Assembly (NCBI RefSeq): GCF_001580545.1
Contig: NZ_LRBG01000022.1
Coordinates: 372,001 to 436,000 of the forward strand
DNA from: Paraburkholderia monticola
Lineage (GTDB): Bacteria; Pseudomonadota; Gammaproteobacteria; Burkholderiales; Burkholderiaceae
DNA length: 64,000 bases
Reading direction: 5' to 3'
Each line of letters starts with the position of its first letter. Position 1 is the stretch's first letter. The position numbers and the translations under genes were made by a program. Shown in pieces: positions 45,552 through 54,747 of this stretch. The notes below the pieces were generated by a model. The model was given only the letters and a program-made list of their open reading frames with translations. It was not told the origin of the DNA and ran no database searches.

Positions 45552-48119
45552 TCATTCGAGCGCCCACTGCGCGAGCGTGCCGACCAGTTCGTTCATCAGT
45601 ACGTTGTCGATTTCCCGTGCGCCCGCGCTGCGGCAGCGGGCCAGTACCGCGTCGACGATGGCCGCGTCGAAGGCGAACTGCTTGCCGGTCGATTCGCGGT
45701 AGCGCGTTCTCAATTGCTCGAGCTTCATGCCGATGATGCCGTGCAGCACGGCGTCGTCGAGCGCCTGATAGGGCACCGCGGTCATGCGTGCGAGAAAGGC
45801 CGGCCGGAAGGCGCCGAGGAGCACCTCGCGCAACTTCCTCGCGAACGCATCGGTCATGAGCGTCGCGGCCGGCGTATTGAGCAACAATTCGGCGCCCACG
45901 TTGCTGGTGGCGAGAATCACGGTATTGCGGAAGTCGACGGTGAGGCCCGTGCCGTCTTCCATCATGCCTTTGTCGAATACGTTGTAGAACGCTTCGAGCA
46001 CATCGGGATGCGCCTTCTCGATCTCGTCGAGCAGGACGACGCTGTAGGGACGGCGGCGTACCGCTTCGGTCAGCATGCCGCCCACACCATAACCGACGTA
46101 GCCGGGCGGTGCGCCCTTCAACTGCGAGACGGTGTGGGCTTCCTGGTACTCGGACAGGTTGATCGTAATCAGGTTGCGCTCGCCGCCATAGAGCGCGTCG
46201 GCGAGCGCATAGGCCGTCTCGGTCTTGCCTACGCCGGTCGGTCCGACGAGCAGGAACACGCCGACCGGTTTCAGCGGGTCGGTGAGTCCGGCGCGATAAG
46301 CCTGGATCCGCTTCGTGATGCGCTCGAGAGCGGCGTCCTGGCCAATGATGCGTTGCGCGAGGCGCGTTTTCAGCGTGCGGATCGCGTGCATTTCATCAGC
46401 GAGCATCTTGCCCACCGGGATGCCGGTCCAGCTCGAGATGACGGCGGCGACAGCCTTCGAGTCGACAGAGAGGGGCACCATCGGGTCGTCTTCACGAATC
46501 GCCTCGAGACCGCTTTCCAGCCGCGCGAGTTCGGCAGCAAGATCTTCGAGCTGTTCGCGCTGGGATTCGTCGGCAGCATCGGCCCGGCTGCGCAGCGCGT
46601 TGTCGAGGGCAACCAGCTTCGCGCGCGTATCCAGAATCTCGCGGACCGCCGCGGATTCTTCCCGCCAGCGCGCATCGAGCTCGCGTACGAGCGCCGTGTT
46701 GCGCTCCTGTTCGTCTTCGAGCACGGCGAGCCGCGCCACGTGGTTCGCGCCCGTCACCATTTCCTGGCGCAAACGCGTCACTTCATCATGCAACGCCCGT
46801 TCCCGATGCCGTGCAGCCTCGAGCTGGGGGGGCGTGTCGTGCTGCGCGAGCGCGACCCGTGCGCAAGCGGTGTCGAGCACGGCGATCGCCTTGTCCGGGA
46901 GCTGGCGGCCCGAAATGTATCGATGCGACAGTTTGACGGCATCGACGAGCGCCGCTTCGAGAATCGCGACGCCGTGGTGCGACTCGAACTTCTGCGCGAC
47001 GCCGCGCAGCATCACGACGGCCGTCTGCTCGTCCGGCTCCTCGATCTGCACGAGCTGGAAACGTCTCGCGAGCGCCGGATCCTTTTCGAAGTACTTCTTG
47101 TATTCGAGCCAGGTCGTGGCGGCAATCGTGCGCAACTCACCGCGCGCGAGCGCCGGCTTGAGCAGGTTCGCCGCGTCGCTGCCGCCCTCGGCGCCGCCTG
47201 CGCCAATCATGGTGTGCGCTTCGTCGATGAAGAGGATGACCGGAGGCGCCGCACGCTTGACCTCGTCGATCACGCTCTTCAAGCGCTGTTCGAATTCTCC
47301 CCTGACGCCTGCCCCCGCCTGCAGCAGGGCAAGGTCGAGCACGCGCAGCGTGACGTTGGCGAGCGGCGGTGGCACGTCTGCCGCTGCGATGCGCAGCGCG
47401 AGGCCCTCGACGACCGCGGTTTTGCCGACACCCGGCGCGCCGACGAGGATGGGGTTGTTTTGCCGGCGCCGCAACAGGATATCGATGACCTGGCGGATCT
47501 CCGCATTGCGTCCGATGATGGGATCGATACGCCCTGCGCGTGCCTCGCCGGTCAGATCCTGGGTGTACTGATCGAGTATCGCGGCCGCGTTCGGCTCCGC
47601 GCCGGTGCTCGCAGAAAGCGGCGCGTGCACGACCGCGCCGCCGCGCTCGGAGGAAGGCGCGAGCCATTCCCTGTAATTCGTGCGCAGCGCGGCGCTGGAT
47701 ACGCGCAGGATGGTTGGCACGCTGGTTGACAGCTGCGCGCAGATTGCGTCGTTTTCGAGCAGGGCGAGCAGCAGGGATGCCGAGCCGACGGTGGGCTCCT
47801 GCAGCACGATGCTCGACTGTACGAGCGCGTCATGCAGCAGCAGGACGAGTTGCGTCGAAAATGACGGCGTGCGTGTGTTGCCGCGCTTGAAGTGCTCGAG
47901 TGCGGCGTTGATCTCGGCGATCAATGCATCCCGTTCGAGGCCGAAGTGCGGCAGCACACACGCGAAATCGCCGCCCGGGATGTCGAGCAGCTCGATCAGC
48001 AGATGTTCGATCTCGACAGCGAAGTGAGTCTGACGCAGGCAGCGCTGTGCGGCCCGCTCCAGGGCGGCGCGTGCTGGGCGGTCCAGCTTCCCGATCAGTG
48101 TCTTCAGGTCGATGGCCAT
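45552..48119 (-). CDS. tssH: T6SS AAA+ ATPase ClpV
   Basis: 855 residues from the ATG at 48117-48119. An N-terminal Clp-type domain is at about 1-150. The first AAA module has Walker A GAPGVGKT near 226 and Walker B LFIDEAH. A coiled-coil middle region (about 400-520) follows, then the second AAA module with GPTGVGKTET near 626 and LLDEIEKAHPD. The hexamer disassembles the contracted TssBC sheath. The start overlaps the end of tssG by 16 bp, and vgrG starts 46 bp after its stop. Confidence 0.97.
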   Translation of the reverse strand: MAIDLKTLIGKLDRPARAALERAAQRCLRQTHFAVEIEHLLIELLDIPGGDFACVLPHFGLERDALIAEINAALEHFKRGNTRTPSFSTQLVLLLHDALVQSSIVLQEPTVGSASLLLALLENDAICAQLSTSVPTILRVSSAALRTNYREWLAPSSERGGAVVHAPLSASTGAEPNAAAILDQYTQDLTGEARAGRIDPIIGRNAEIRQVIDILLRRRQNNPILVGAPGVGKTAVVEGLALRIAAADVPPPLANVTLRVLDLALLQAGAGVRGEFEQRLKSVIDEVKRAAPPVILFIDEAHTMIGAGGAEGGSDAANLLKPALARGELRTIAATTWLEYKKYFEKDPALARRFQLVQIEEPDEQTAVVMLRGVAQKFESHHGVAILEAALVDAVKLSHRYISGRQLPDKAIAVLDTACARVALAQHDTPPQLEAARHRERALHDEVTRLRQEMVTGANHVARLAVLEDEQERNTALVRELDARWREESAAVREILDTRAKLVALDNALRSRADAADESQREQLEDLAAELARLESGLEAIREDDPMVPLSVDSKAVAAVISSWTGIPVGKMLADEMHAIRTLKTRLAQRIIGQDAALERITKRIQAYRAGLTDPLKPVGVFLLVGPTGVGKTETAYALADALYGGERNLITINLSEYQEAHTVSQLKGAPPGYVGYGVGGMLTEAVRRRPYSVVLLDEIEKAHPDVLEAFYNVFDKGMMEDGTGLTVDFRNTVILATSNVGAELLLNTPAATLMTDAFARKLREVLLGAFRPAFLARMTAVPYQALDDAVLHGIIGMKLEQLRTRYRESTGKQFAFDAAIVDAVLARCRSAGAREIDNVLMNELVGTLAQWALE

Positions 48120-49189
48120 GATGCGCCTGCGCGGCAGTCGCTTTCTGTGAAGCGCAGGCGGGCGGTGCGGGCGGGCGCCGTTTCGCCTCGGCCGATCCAT
48201 GCGGTCCAGCTGAGCCGCAACGGGGCCTTCGCCGACAGCCGGGCGAGCGGCTGCTGTCCGCGCGCCAGATTCAATTCAACGTGCTGATAGAGGTCAGCGC
48301 CGAAGTACGCGGCGCCGAGTGCCTTCAATTCCGCGTGACACGGGCCCCCGGGCAGGAATGCCTCATATTGGCCGAGCGAAAGCGGACCGACGTGGATCCG
48401 GATGCCGCGATGCTCGTCCCAGATTCGGCTGCCCGCTACCGCATCCTGGCCCAGCCGGTAGTTGACGCCGCGCTGCCCGATGCGGGTGCGATTCGCCTCG
48501 CTGAGCGTGCGCCATCCGCCGGCGAATGGCGATGTGCGCATCGGCACGCGGAACTGGTGGTACGCGAGGACGTCGAAGGCGGCAAGCGAGCGGCGCTGGT
48601 TGGCGAACAGGCCAGTGCGCGCAAGCAATGCGCGCGAATCGGCGTCCGGCGTCGCCGGCTGGCGCGTACCCAGCTGCAGGCCGGTGATGCCACGCAGGAT
48701 CACGTCGGCCGGGCTTCGCGCCGCGCCCGGCAACGGATCCGCGACACGATACTTGCGCCGTGCGCGATAGAGGAGCGCGAGCAGCCGATGCTGGAACATA
48801 TCGAGGAAGGCGGCCGCCGAGGTGTCCTTGTTGCGCAAACGGTTCTGCAGCCATTCCTGGTATGCGCCGGGCAGTGGGCCGTCGGGACCGCCGAGCCCGA
48901 ACCCGTTGACCTGCAGCTGAGGCTGAGGCGCGGCCTCGTCAAGACGGAGTGCGAGCGAGCGCGGCGGGCTACGCCGCAGGGGGCCGATCGCGCTGACCGG
49001 GAAGGCCGGCGAAAGTGCGCCGGCGAGAGCGAGCGCCTCCCTGCGCGGGTCGAGGCCGGTGCCGAGCGGCACGGAGTCGGGCCTCAGCAGCTCGAGGATC
49101 CGCACCGCCTGCACGAATTCGAAGGCGTACGGCTCGTCGAACAGCCGCTGCGCTACAGAACGAGCGGGCTGCTCTCTCTCGGCCGCCAT
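48104..49189 (-). CDS. tssG: T6SS baseplate protein TssG
   Basis: 361 residues from the ATG at 49187-49189; the longer frame to 49363 overlaps tssF too far. Family signatures include FDEPYAFEFVQAVRILELL, the segment with LPGAYQEWLQNRLRNKD, and FDVLAYHQF in the middle. It is a component of the TssEFG-K wedge around VgrG. Its start overlaps the end of tssF by 37 bp and its stop overlaps clpV, so the chain is translationally coupled. Confidence 0.93.
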   Translation of the reverse strand: MAAEREQPARSVAQRLFDEPYAFEFVQAVRILELLRPDSVPLGTGLDPRREALALAGALSPAFPVSAIGPLRRSPPRSLALRLDEAAPQPQLQVNGFGLGGPDGPLPGAYQEWLQNRLRNKDTSAAAFLDMFQHRLLALLYRARRKYRVADPLPGAARSPADVILRGITGLQLGTRQPATPDADSRALLARTGLFANQRRSLAAFDVLAYHQFRVPMRTSPFAGGWRTLSEANRTRIGQRGVNYRLGQDAVAGSRIWDEHRGIRIHVGPLSLGQYEAFLPGGPCHAELKALGAAYFGADLYQHVELNLARGQQPLARLSAKAPLRLSWTAWIGRGETAPARTARLRFTESDCRAGASWPST

Positions 49190-50940
49190 GTATGAATCTC
49201 CTTGCCGTCGCGCATGATCGCCGTATGCACGAAACGGTTGACGTTCGCATAGAGCGTGAAGAAATGGGCCAGCACACCGGAGAACATCACGGGACTGTTG
49301 CCGGCGAAGCAGGTGTTGTCGAGCTCGATCCGCACGAGGAGCCCATTGCGCCAGCCGCGCCATTGATCTTCACCGACATGGGCAACGACGGCTTCGCTCG
49401 TGACCGCGGTCAGCCCCCCGATCTGTCTTCGTGCCGCCGCGCTGGTCCCGAGATCGTGCAGCACCAGCATCTCGCGAAGTGTCTGCAACGCCTGCGGCCC
49501 AGCGACGATCGACGCGTGGTTCAGCACCAGCTGCGACACGAGGCGCCAGCGCGAGCTGCCATCGAGCAGGGCGGACATCTGCCGGGTCGGACGATGCGCA
49601 ATGCGCACGCTCGCGACCGGCCCCGGTTCTTCGAACGACAACGGGGCGCCGGGCTCCAGCGTATGGGCGAGGTGGCGGTTGGTGCAGAGCAGTTCGGCCG
49701 TCAGCGTGCGCTCCGGCGCATGCACCGGATCGAAGCGGGTGTCGACGAACGTGAGCATCATGTCGCTGCCCGGGCGCGACCCGTGCATGCCCTCCACGCG
49801 GCGGGCATGCCAGTAGAGCGACGACTCGACGCCGTGCTGCGCACCATAGTAGGGGGGCACTTCGACTACGTCGCGGCCAGATACGGTGCGTACACTGCGT
49901 ATCGCATAGATTTCGGTGGTGGTCTCGCGGTGCGCGTCCGGGCTCACGCGCATCTCTCGTTGCGTGCCGTCGGGGCGCAGCGGCTCCGATGTCCGCGCGA
50001 AAAGATTCAGTGCCGGCGCGCAGCCCAGCTCGAAGTCGTGCGTGTGCAGCGTGACGCGGCCGCCCGGCGCCCTGGAAAAGCCGATCAGCAGGTCGAGCTG
50101 GTCGCCGGCGTCAGCGGGCGGCGCGAAGGGCAGATCAAAGAACGCGAATTTCTCGGGAAACGCGAAGTATTCGACGAGCAGGCGGCAGGCGGGATGCGCG
50201 CCGTCCTCGAGCGGCAACAATGCTTCGGCGTCGCCGAAGCCAACCGGCTCGGGGCGCCCCGGCTGCGTTGCCGCCGCTGCGTTCGGGGCCTGCAACCAGG
50301 TGTGTGCGCTATGCGCGGCCAGCAGATCGTAGAGCGCCGCCGCGGTGACGGGCGAGCCCGCAAGCCGCACCCTCAGATGCTGGATCGGCAGCGTCCCGAA
50401 CCTATGCTTGCCCGTACAGGACAGCGACAGACGCAACGCCGCCTGCAACGATGCTTCTCCCGTGACGGCCTGCGCCTCCTCCGCGTTCAGCAACTGCGCC
50501 GCGGTGAGTGCGACGGGCCACAGCGTCACGTCGGCGGCGCTCCGCCAGCGGATCGTTTCACCTGCTGAAGTGACGTGCAAGAGCGGCGTGTTGCGCGGCA
50601 CCTTGTACCCGGTCGCGACACTGCCTTGGGTGGGGTCGGCTTCGAACTGCACGATCGTCATCGACGGCAGGGGCCGCGATGCATAGGGATAGAACTGTTC
50701 GAGGAGGGTGTCGGTCAGGTCGGAGTATTCGTCGTCGAGGGTGCGCTGGATGCGCGCGGTCAAGACCGCGAAACTCTCGAGGAGGCGCTCGACGTGGGGA
50801 TCCGCGCTTTCTCCGGGGCCGAGTTCGAGCCGGTGGGCGATCTTCGGATAGCGGGCCGCAAAGCTCTCGCTTGCGCGCCGCAGATAGGTGAGCTCGCGCT
50901 GGTAGTAGTCGAGCAACAGGTCGTCATGCGAGTCGTTCAT
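49153..50940 (-). CDS. tssF: T6SS baseplate protein TssF
   Basis: 595 residues from the ATG at 50938-50940. The opening LDYYQRELTYLRRASESFA and the block LTDTLLEQFYPYASRPLPSM are typical of TssF (VasA/ImpG). The length equals the family's usual size. Two TssF copies pack with one TssG in the baseplate wedge. It overlaps tssE by 17 bp upstream and tssG by 37 bp downstream. Confidence 0.97.
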   Translation of the reverse strand: MNDSHDDLLLDYYQRELTYLRRASESFAARYPKIAHRLELGPGESADPHVERLLESFAVLTARIQRTLDDEYSDLTDTLLEQFYPYASRPLPSMTIVQFEADPTQGSVATGYKVPRNTPLLHVTSAGETIRWRSAADVTLWPVALTAAQLLNAEEAQAVTGEASLQAALRLSLSCTGKHRFGTLPIQHLRVRLAGSPVTAAALYDLLAAHSAHTWLQAPNAAAATQPGRPEPVGFGDAEALLPLEDGAHPACRLLVEYFAFPEKFAFFDLPFAPPADAGDQLDLLIGFSRAPGGRVTLHTHDFELGCAPALNLFARTSEPLRPDGTQREMRVSPDAHRETTTEIYAIRSVRTVSGRDVVEVPPYYGAQHGVESSLYWHARRVEGMHGSRPGSDMMLTFVDTRFDPVHAPERTLTAELLCTNRHLAHTLEPGAPLSFEEPGPVASVRIAHRPTRQMSALLDGSSRWRLVSQLVLNHASIVAGPQALQTLREMLVLHDLGTSAAARRQIGGLTAVTSEAVVAHVGEDQWRGWRNGLLVRIELDNTCFAGNSPVMFSGVLAHFFTLYANVNRFVHTAIMRDGKEIHTWRPRESSPLVL

Positions 50941-51385
50941 CGACTAGTCCAATCGACTGCCCATCCGCGAGTTGTGCGACGTACGTGACGGGCCATTCGC
51001 CGTATTCCGTCCGCAGGCTGCCGGTAATGGTCAGTCGCAGTCGCCACGGAACCTCGGGATCGGGCTCGACTTGCGCGCGCGGTCGTTGCAGGCGCGGTTC
51101 GAACGCACGCACCGCTTCGACGACGTGACGCTCCAGACTGGCCCGATCGGCTGCGCGCGAGGCCGAGTACGCACTCCAGTCCGGGAGCCCGTACAGCAGC
51201 ACGTCGGGCGAGCGGCGCACTTTCGCAGTGCCGCGCCGCGTGTTCAGGAGCCGCAGCAATTCGTCGCGCACCGATGCGCGCAGCGCATCGGCGGACAGCG
51301 TGCGCTGCACCGGCACTTCGTTTGCGAGAAAGGGGGCATCGTCTTCTAGCCGCTCGAAGAGCGGCATCGGTGCGAAGGGCGGCAT
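50924..51385 (-). CDS. tssE: T6SS baseplate protein TssE (gp25-like)
   Basis: 153 residues from the ATG at 51383-51385. Opening PMPLFERLEDD, then SVRDELLRLLNTRRG and the conserved LPDW in DVLLYGLPDWSAY, with the gp25-like beta part RLRLTITGSL near the end. TssE initiates sheath assembly on the baseplate. It starts 17 bp after the hcp stop and ends inside tssF. Confidence 0.94.
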   Translation of the reverse strand: MPPFAPMPLFERLEDDAPFLANEVPVQRTLSADALRASVRDELLRLLNTRRGTAKVRRSPDVLLYGLPDWSAYSASRAADRASLERHVVEAVRAFEPRLQRPRAQVEPDPEVPWRLRLTITGSLRTEYGEWPVTYVAQLADGQSIGLVDERLA

Positions 51386-51402
51386 GTCGTCGGGCGCGAG
51401 CG

Positions 51403-51909
51403 CTAACTGGCCGCCTTGACGACCTTGTTAGCGGCCATATCCCACGTCGAAGCAGCCGTGCCTTCCTTCGAGCCGTCATCCTTCTGGCTCGTCAGCTCCC
51501 ACTTGATCTTCGTGAAGTTCAGCGACAGTGTCTCCACCGGCTTGCCGCCCGCCCCACCGGAGACGCTGACGTTGCTCAGCACGACATTGTTGAGCGTGTA
51601 GGTGATGAACGGCATGATCTTGCCGTCGCTTTCGGCGGCGTTGCGGCCCACGACGACCGTCGCGCTGGCGATCGCCTTGCCGCCGCAGCAGTATTCGTTC
51701 AGCGTCGGCGTAGCGACATCGACGAATTTCGTCACCGTGAACTCACCGACATGCGGCTTGCCGGAGGTGCGCTCTGAATTGCTGACGTCGTTGGTGACCT
51801 GCATGGCCACGTTATGGCTGTAGGACATCAACTCGATCTTGTCTGTGTAGCCCTCGAGCGTGCATTCGCCCTTGATGTCGCTGCCGAGGTCGAGAATGAT
51901 CGAATCCAT
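51403..51909 (-). CDS. tssD: T6SS tube protein Hcp
   Basis: 168 residues from the ATG at 51907-51909. The sequence has ILDLGSDIKGECTLEGYTDK, then the Hcp core HVGEFTVTKFVDVATPTLNE, CCGGKAIASATVVVGR and a C-terminal beta part with SLNFTKIKWELT. Stacked hexamers form the tube ejected by sheath contraction, and small effectors can ride inside. A stable UUCG hairpin lies in the 94-bp space between tssC and this gene, probably helping to set its high level. Confidence 0.97.
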   Translation of the reverse strand: MDSIILDLGSDIKGECTLEGYTDKIELMSYSHNVAMQVTNDVSNSERTSGKPHVGEFTVTKFVDVATPTLNEYCCGGKAIASATVVVGRNAAESDGKIMPFITYTLNNVVLSNVSVSGGAGGKPVETLSLNFTKIKWELTSQKDDGSKEGTAASTWDMAANKVVKAAS

Positions 51910-51938
51910 GAATGGGTGCTCCTCGTCCGTGAGAAAGT

Positions 51939-51962
51939 TGCGCGGCTTCGAAAAGCCGCGCA
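51939..51962 (-). promoter_or_regulatory. Intercistronic UUCG hairpin between tssC and hcp
   Basis: On the transcribed minus strand the sequence is TGCGCGGCTT-TTCG-AAGCCGCGCA, a perfect 10-bp stem capped by the extra-stable UUCG tetraloop. No U run follows. It could block exonucleases, protect upstream mRNA or mark a processing point, and so separate hcp levels from tssBC. Confidence 0.65.
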
Positions 51963-52003
51963 GTCAGATCGCGATCTTGAGGCCGGCACGCGGCCGGTGA
52001 TGT

Positions 52004-53482
52004 TCAGCCCGCCGCCGGCGGTGGTAGCGATGCCACGAGCCGGATCGAGGCGGTCAGTTCCTCGAGCTGGAAATGCGGCCGCAGAAATACCGTCGCCCGG
52101 TAAGCGCCGGGCTTGCCGGCGACTTCGGTCACGTCGATACGCGCCTCGCGCAACGGGTACTGCGCCTTGATTTCCTGCGGTGCGTTGTCGTTGACGAGCA
52201 CATAGTCGGCGATCCACGTATTCAGATGAGCGCGCACGTTATCGCGCGTCATGAAGGTGCCGACCCGGTCGCGCATGATGACCTTGATGTAATGGGCGAA
52301 GCGCGACGCGGCGAGCACATAGGGCAGCATCGCCGAAATCCGGGCGTTGGCCGTGGCCTCGGAGGTGTTGTAGCTCACCGGCCGGTTGGTCGTCTGTCCG
52401 CCGAAGAACACCGCAAGCCCTTCGTTCTTCTTGTGGCACAGCGCGATGAAGCCGAGCGAATCGAGCTCCTTCTCACGGCGATCGGTGATCGCGATCTCGG
52501 TCGGGCACTTCATTGCCTTGTCGCCCGCGGCCGTCTGGAAAATGTGGTCGGGCAGCTTTTCGACCGCGCCGCCTCCTTCCACACCGCGAATCGCCGCGCA
52601 CCAGCTGTACTGCGCAAACGCATTGGTGATGCGCTGGCCGAGCGCGTAGGCCGCGTTGCCCCACAGATATTTCGAGTGATCGGTGCCGTCGACGCTCTCG
52701 ACGAAATTCATGCCTTCGACGGGATTGCTGTCTGGATGATACGGGCGGCGCATCAGCACGTGCGGCAATACGAGCGCGACATAGCGTGAATCTTCACTCT
52801 TGCGGAATTCGCGCCAGCGGCCCATATCGATCGTCTCGAACACCTTCGACAGATCCCTCGGCACCCCGAGCTCGGTGAAGCTGCCCATGTCGAATAGCTG
52901 CGGATGCGCGGCCGAGATGAAAGGCGCATGCGCTGCCGCTGCCACCGAGGCGAGCTTTTCGAGCAGGCTGATGTCGGGCGTCTGACGGGTGAAATAATAG
53001 TCGCCGATCAGCAGACTGAAGGGGTGGCCGCCAAATGTGCCGTATTCCTCTTCATAGATCTTCTTGAAAAGGGCGCTCGTGTCGACGTCGATGGCTTTCT
53101 CGAGATCGTTCTGGAGATCCTTTTTCGACGTGTTCAACAGGCGCAGTTTCAGCCGCGTACTCGTCTCGGAGTTCTTCACGAGGTAATGCAGGCCGCGCCA
53201 CGACGACTCGAGTGCCTGCAGGTCCGGGTGATGCAGGACCTCGTTCAATTGCTCGCTGATCAGCTCGTCGATCTTGCGGATGTGATCGTTGATCATCGCA
53301 ACGGTGTCGCGACTCACCGTCATGTTCTTGTCGAGCACCTGCAGCGCGAACTCGGCGAGCAGTTCGCGCGCGTGCTGCTGCTGCTCTTCGTCGTGGGCCA
53401 TGCGCCCTTCATGAACGATACGATCGAGAAGCGTAATCGTTTCCGTCTGCGCGGCCGCGGCCGCGGATTGTATGTCCGACAT
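52004..53482 (-). CDS. tssC: T6SS sheath large subunit TssC
   Basis: 492 residues from the ATG at 53480-53482. Signatures include LLDRIVHEGRMAHDEEQQQH, ALESSWRGLHYLVKNSE, EYGTFGGHPFSLLIGDYYF, then GNAAYALGQRITNAFAQYSWC and the C-terminal helix used by ClpV. The subunit pairs with TssB to build the contractile sheath. It follows tssB by 23 bp. Confidence 0.98.
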   Translation of the reverse strand: MSDIQSAAAAAQTETITLLDRIVHEGRMAHDEEQQQHARELLAEFALQVLDKNMTVSRDTVAMINDHIRKIDELISEQLNEVLHHPDLQALESSWRGLHYLVKNSETSTRLKLRLLNTSKKDLQNDLEKAIDVDTSALFKKIYEEEYGTFGGHPFSLLIGDYYFTRQTPDISLLEKLASVAAAAHAPFISAAHPQLFDMGSFTELGVPRDLSKVFETIDMGRWREFRKSEDSRYVALVLPHVLMRRPYHPDSNPVEGMNFVESVDGTDHSKYLWGNAAYALGQRITNAFAQYSWCAAIRGVEGGGAVEKLPDHIFQTAAGDKAMKCPTEIAITDRREKELDSLGFIALCHKKNEGLAVFFGGQTTNRPVSYNTSEATANARISAMLPYVLAASRFAHYIKVIMRDRVGTFMTRDNVRAHLNTWIADYVLVNDNAPQEIKAQYPLREARIDVTEVAGKPGAYRATVFLRPHFQLEELTASIRLVASLPPPAAG

Positions 53483-53505
53483 CAGCGTCTCCTCGGAAGC
53501 GGGGC

Positions 53506-54066
53506 TTAGTTGGCAGGTGTGCCGGGGGCGGCTTCACCGCCGTCCGGGGGCGGCAGTTGTGCGACAGGAGCGTCCTGCGGATGGGCCGATTTGATTTCGG
53601 CCAGCTCCTGCGTGTTGTGCGCCACTTCCTGGAGCAGCTTGTCGAGCTCGTCGTTACCGTCGAGCTTCGTCAGGAGGTCGCGCAGCCTGAGTCGCGCGTC
53701 GTAGAGCTGCTTGAGCGGCGCGATCTGCTGGACGATCTGGACCGGATCGAAATCGTCGATGTGCTCGAATTCGAGTGCGACATTGACCTTGCTGCCGTCT
53801 CTGGCAAGCGTATTGTCGACCTGAAGCACGACGCGTGGACCGATCGATTTCATCACGTCGTTGAAATTATCGCGGTCGATCTCGACGAACCGGCGTTCGG
53901 TCATTTTCGGTAATGGCGTTTCGGGATTGCCGGACAGATCGGCGAGTACGCCGACGACCAGAGGCAATTCCCGTTTTTCGATCGCATTACCCGTTTCGAC
54001 GTCGTATGTGATCTGGACGCGGGGTGGTCGGTTCCTTTCGAACCAATGCTGCGTACTGTCGGCCAT
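53506..54066 (-). CDS. tssB: T6SS sheath small subunit TssB
   Basis: 186 residues from the ATG at 54064-54066, with GAGGTG about seven bases upstream. The opening HWFERNRPPRVQITYDVETG is typical, followed by LPLVVGVLADLSG, MTERRFVEIDRDNF and LEFEHIDDFDPVQI. The C-terminus is a Pro/Asp/Ala-rich tail (PPPDGGEAAPGTPAN), a little longer than usual. First gene of the minus-strand operon, after a 681-bp intergenic region. Confidence 0.98.
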   Translation of the reverse strand: MADSTQHWFERNRPPRVQITYDVETGNAIEKRELPLVVGVLADLSGNPETPLPKMTERRFVEIDRDNFNDVMKSIGPRVVLQVDNTLARDGSKVNVALEFEHIDDFDPVQIVQQIAPLKQLYDARLRLRDLLTKLDGNDELDKLLQEVAHNTQELAEIKSAHPQDAPVAQLPPPDGGEAAPGTPAN

Positions 54067-54747
54067 GGTCAGTCACCTCAGCAAAATTCTTCTTTTCGAA
54101 GCGTGAATTAAGCGATGAGTTTTAAGTGAAACCGATTTCTTTCATGCAGCTTTCTCTGGCTATTTTCTTATTCTTTTAAGCCTTTCGCGTCACCGGTTGT
54201 TTGATTTTATTATTGCTGACTCCGGCTGCCCGAATACACACGGCGTGCCGCAACTCAACTGAACGGAAACGCAAAGGTGTCCCGCAACACCGCTATGACG
54301 GATGTTCTGGGCAATACGATCCCGGACGCCGTGGTCATCATGTGCCCTTGCGTCCAATACGGCATGCACTCCGCATCAGGAATGCCGCCGCTTAAAAACT
54401 CAAAAATGCTCTTGAAAAATTCCGTTGACGACATGACGATCTGACGAAAATACTCTACGATAGTCCACAACGAATTTCAAACTTATTTTCTGTTGCACCC
54501 GGCAACGCGCGATTGAACGGTTTTCAGAGGTCCTTATCATTTTTTCGGCGTCTTGTTAAAAGGCGCGCGTGAACGGGAATTTCAGTCGAAGGCAATGCTT
54601 TCTGGATAGCAATACTGGCATGCTACGCGCGGCGTGGCGGAAGCTGTCGGGGCAGCGCAATGCTCCTAAAGAGGAATAACGCCGAATCCAGCGGCGGCCA
54701 CAAAACGTATCGCAAGAAACCGAACACACAGCGATAGGAGCGACGAG
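54067..54747. promoter_or_regulatory. Long AT-richer intergenic region between the two T6SS operons
   Basis: The 681 bp separate the divergent tssB and tssJ operons and must hold promoters for both. The segment is visibly richer in A/T than its neighbours (TTTTAAGTGAAACC and TTATTCTTTTAAGCC near 54120-54180). I did not find a convincing sigma-54 box (TGGC-N8-TGC). A TTGACG hexamer at 54424-54429 may belong to a plus-strand promoter. AT-rich intergenic DNA like this is often silenced by H-NS-type proteins, which is inference here. Confidence 0.5.
54295..54444 (+). CDS. Candidate small ORF in the T6SS intergenic region
   Basis: 49 codons from the ATG at 54295, possibly six more from a GTG upstream. 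Product MTDVLGNTIPDAVVIMCPC, then QYGMHSASGMPPLKN and a polar end. The Met/Cys/Pro pattern is protein-like, but no good ribosome site is seen and no family is recognised. It may be a remnant. An overlapping minus-strand frame at 54255-54470 is less convincing. Confidence 0.3.
   Translation: MTDVLGNTIPDAVVIMCPCVQYGMHSASGMPPLKNSKMLLKNSVDDMTI

Noticed and set aside
45543..47729. Plus-strand open frame of 728 codons opposite clpV
   Set aside because: It lies opposite clearly real clpV, with repetitive Arg/Glu/Ala composition and no recognisable domain.
54255..54470. 71-codon minus-strand gene between tssB and tssJ
   Set aside because: The frame is open but lacks a ribosome site and family; the opposite-strand frame looks more protein-like.
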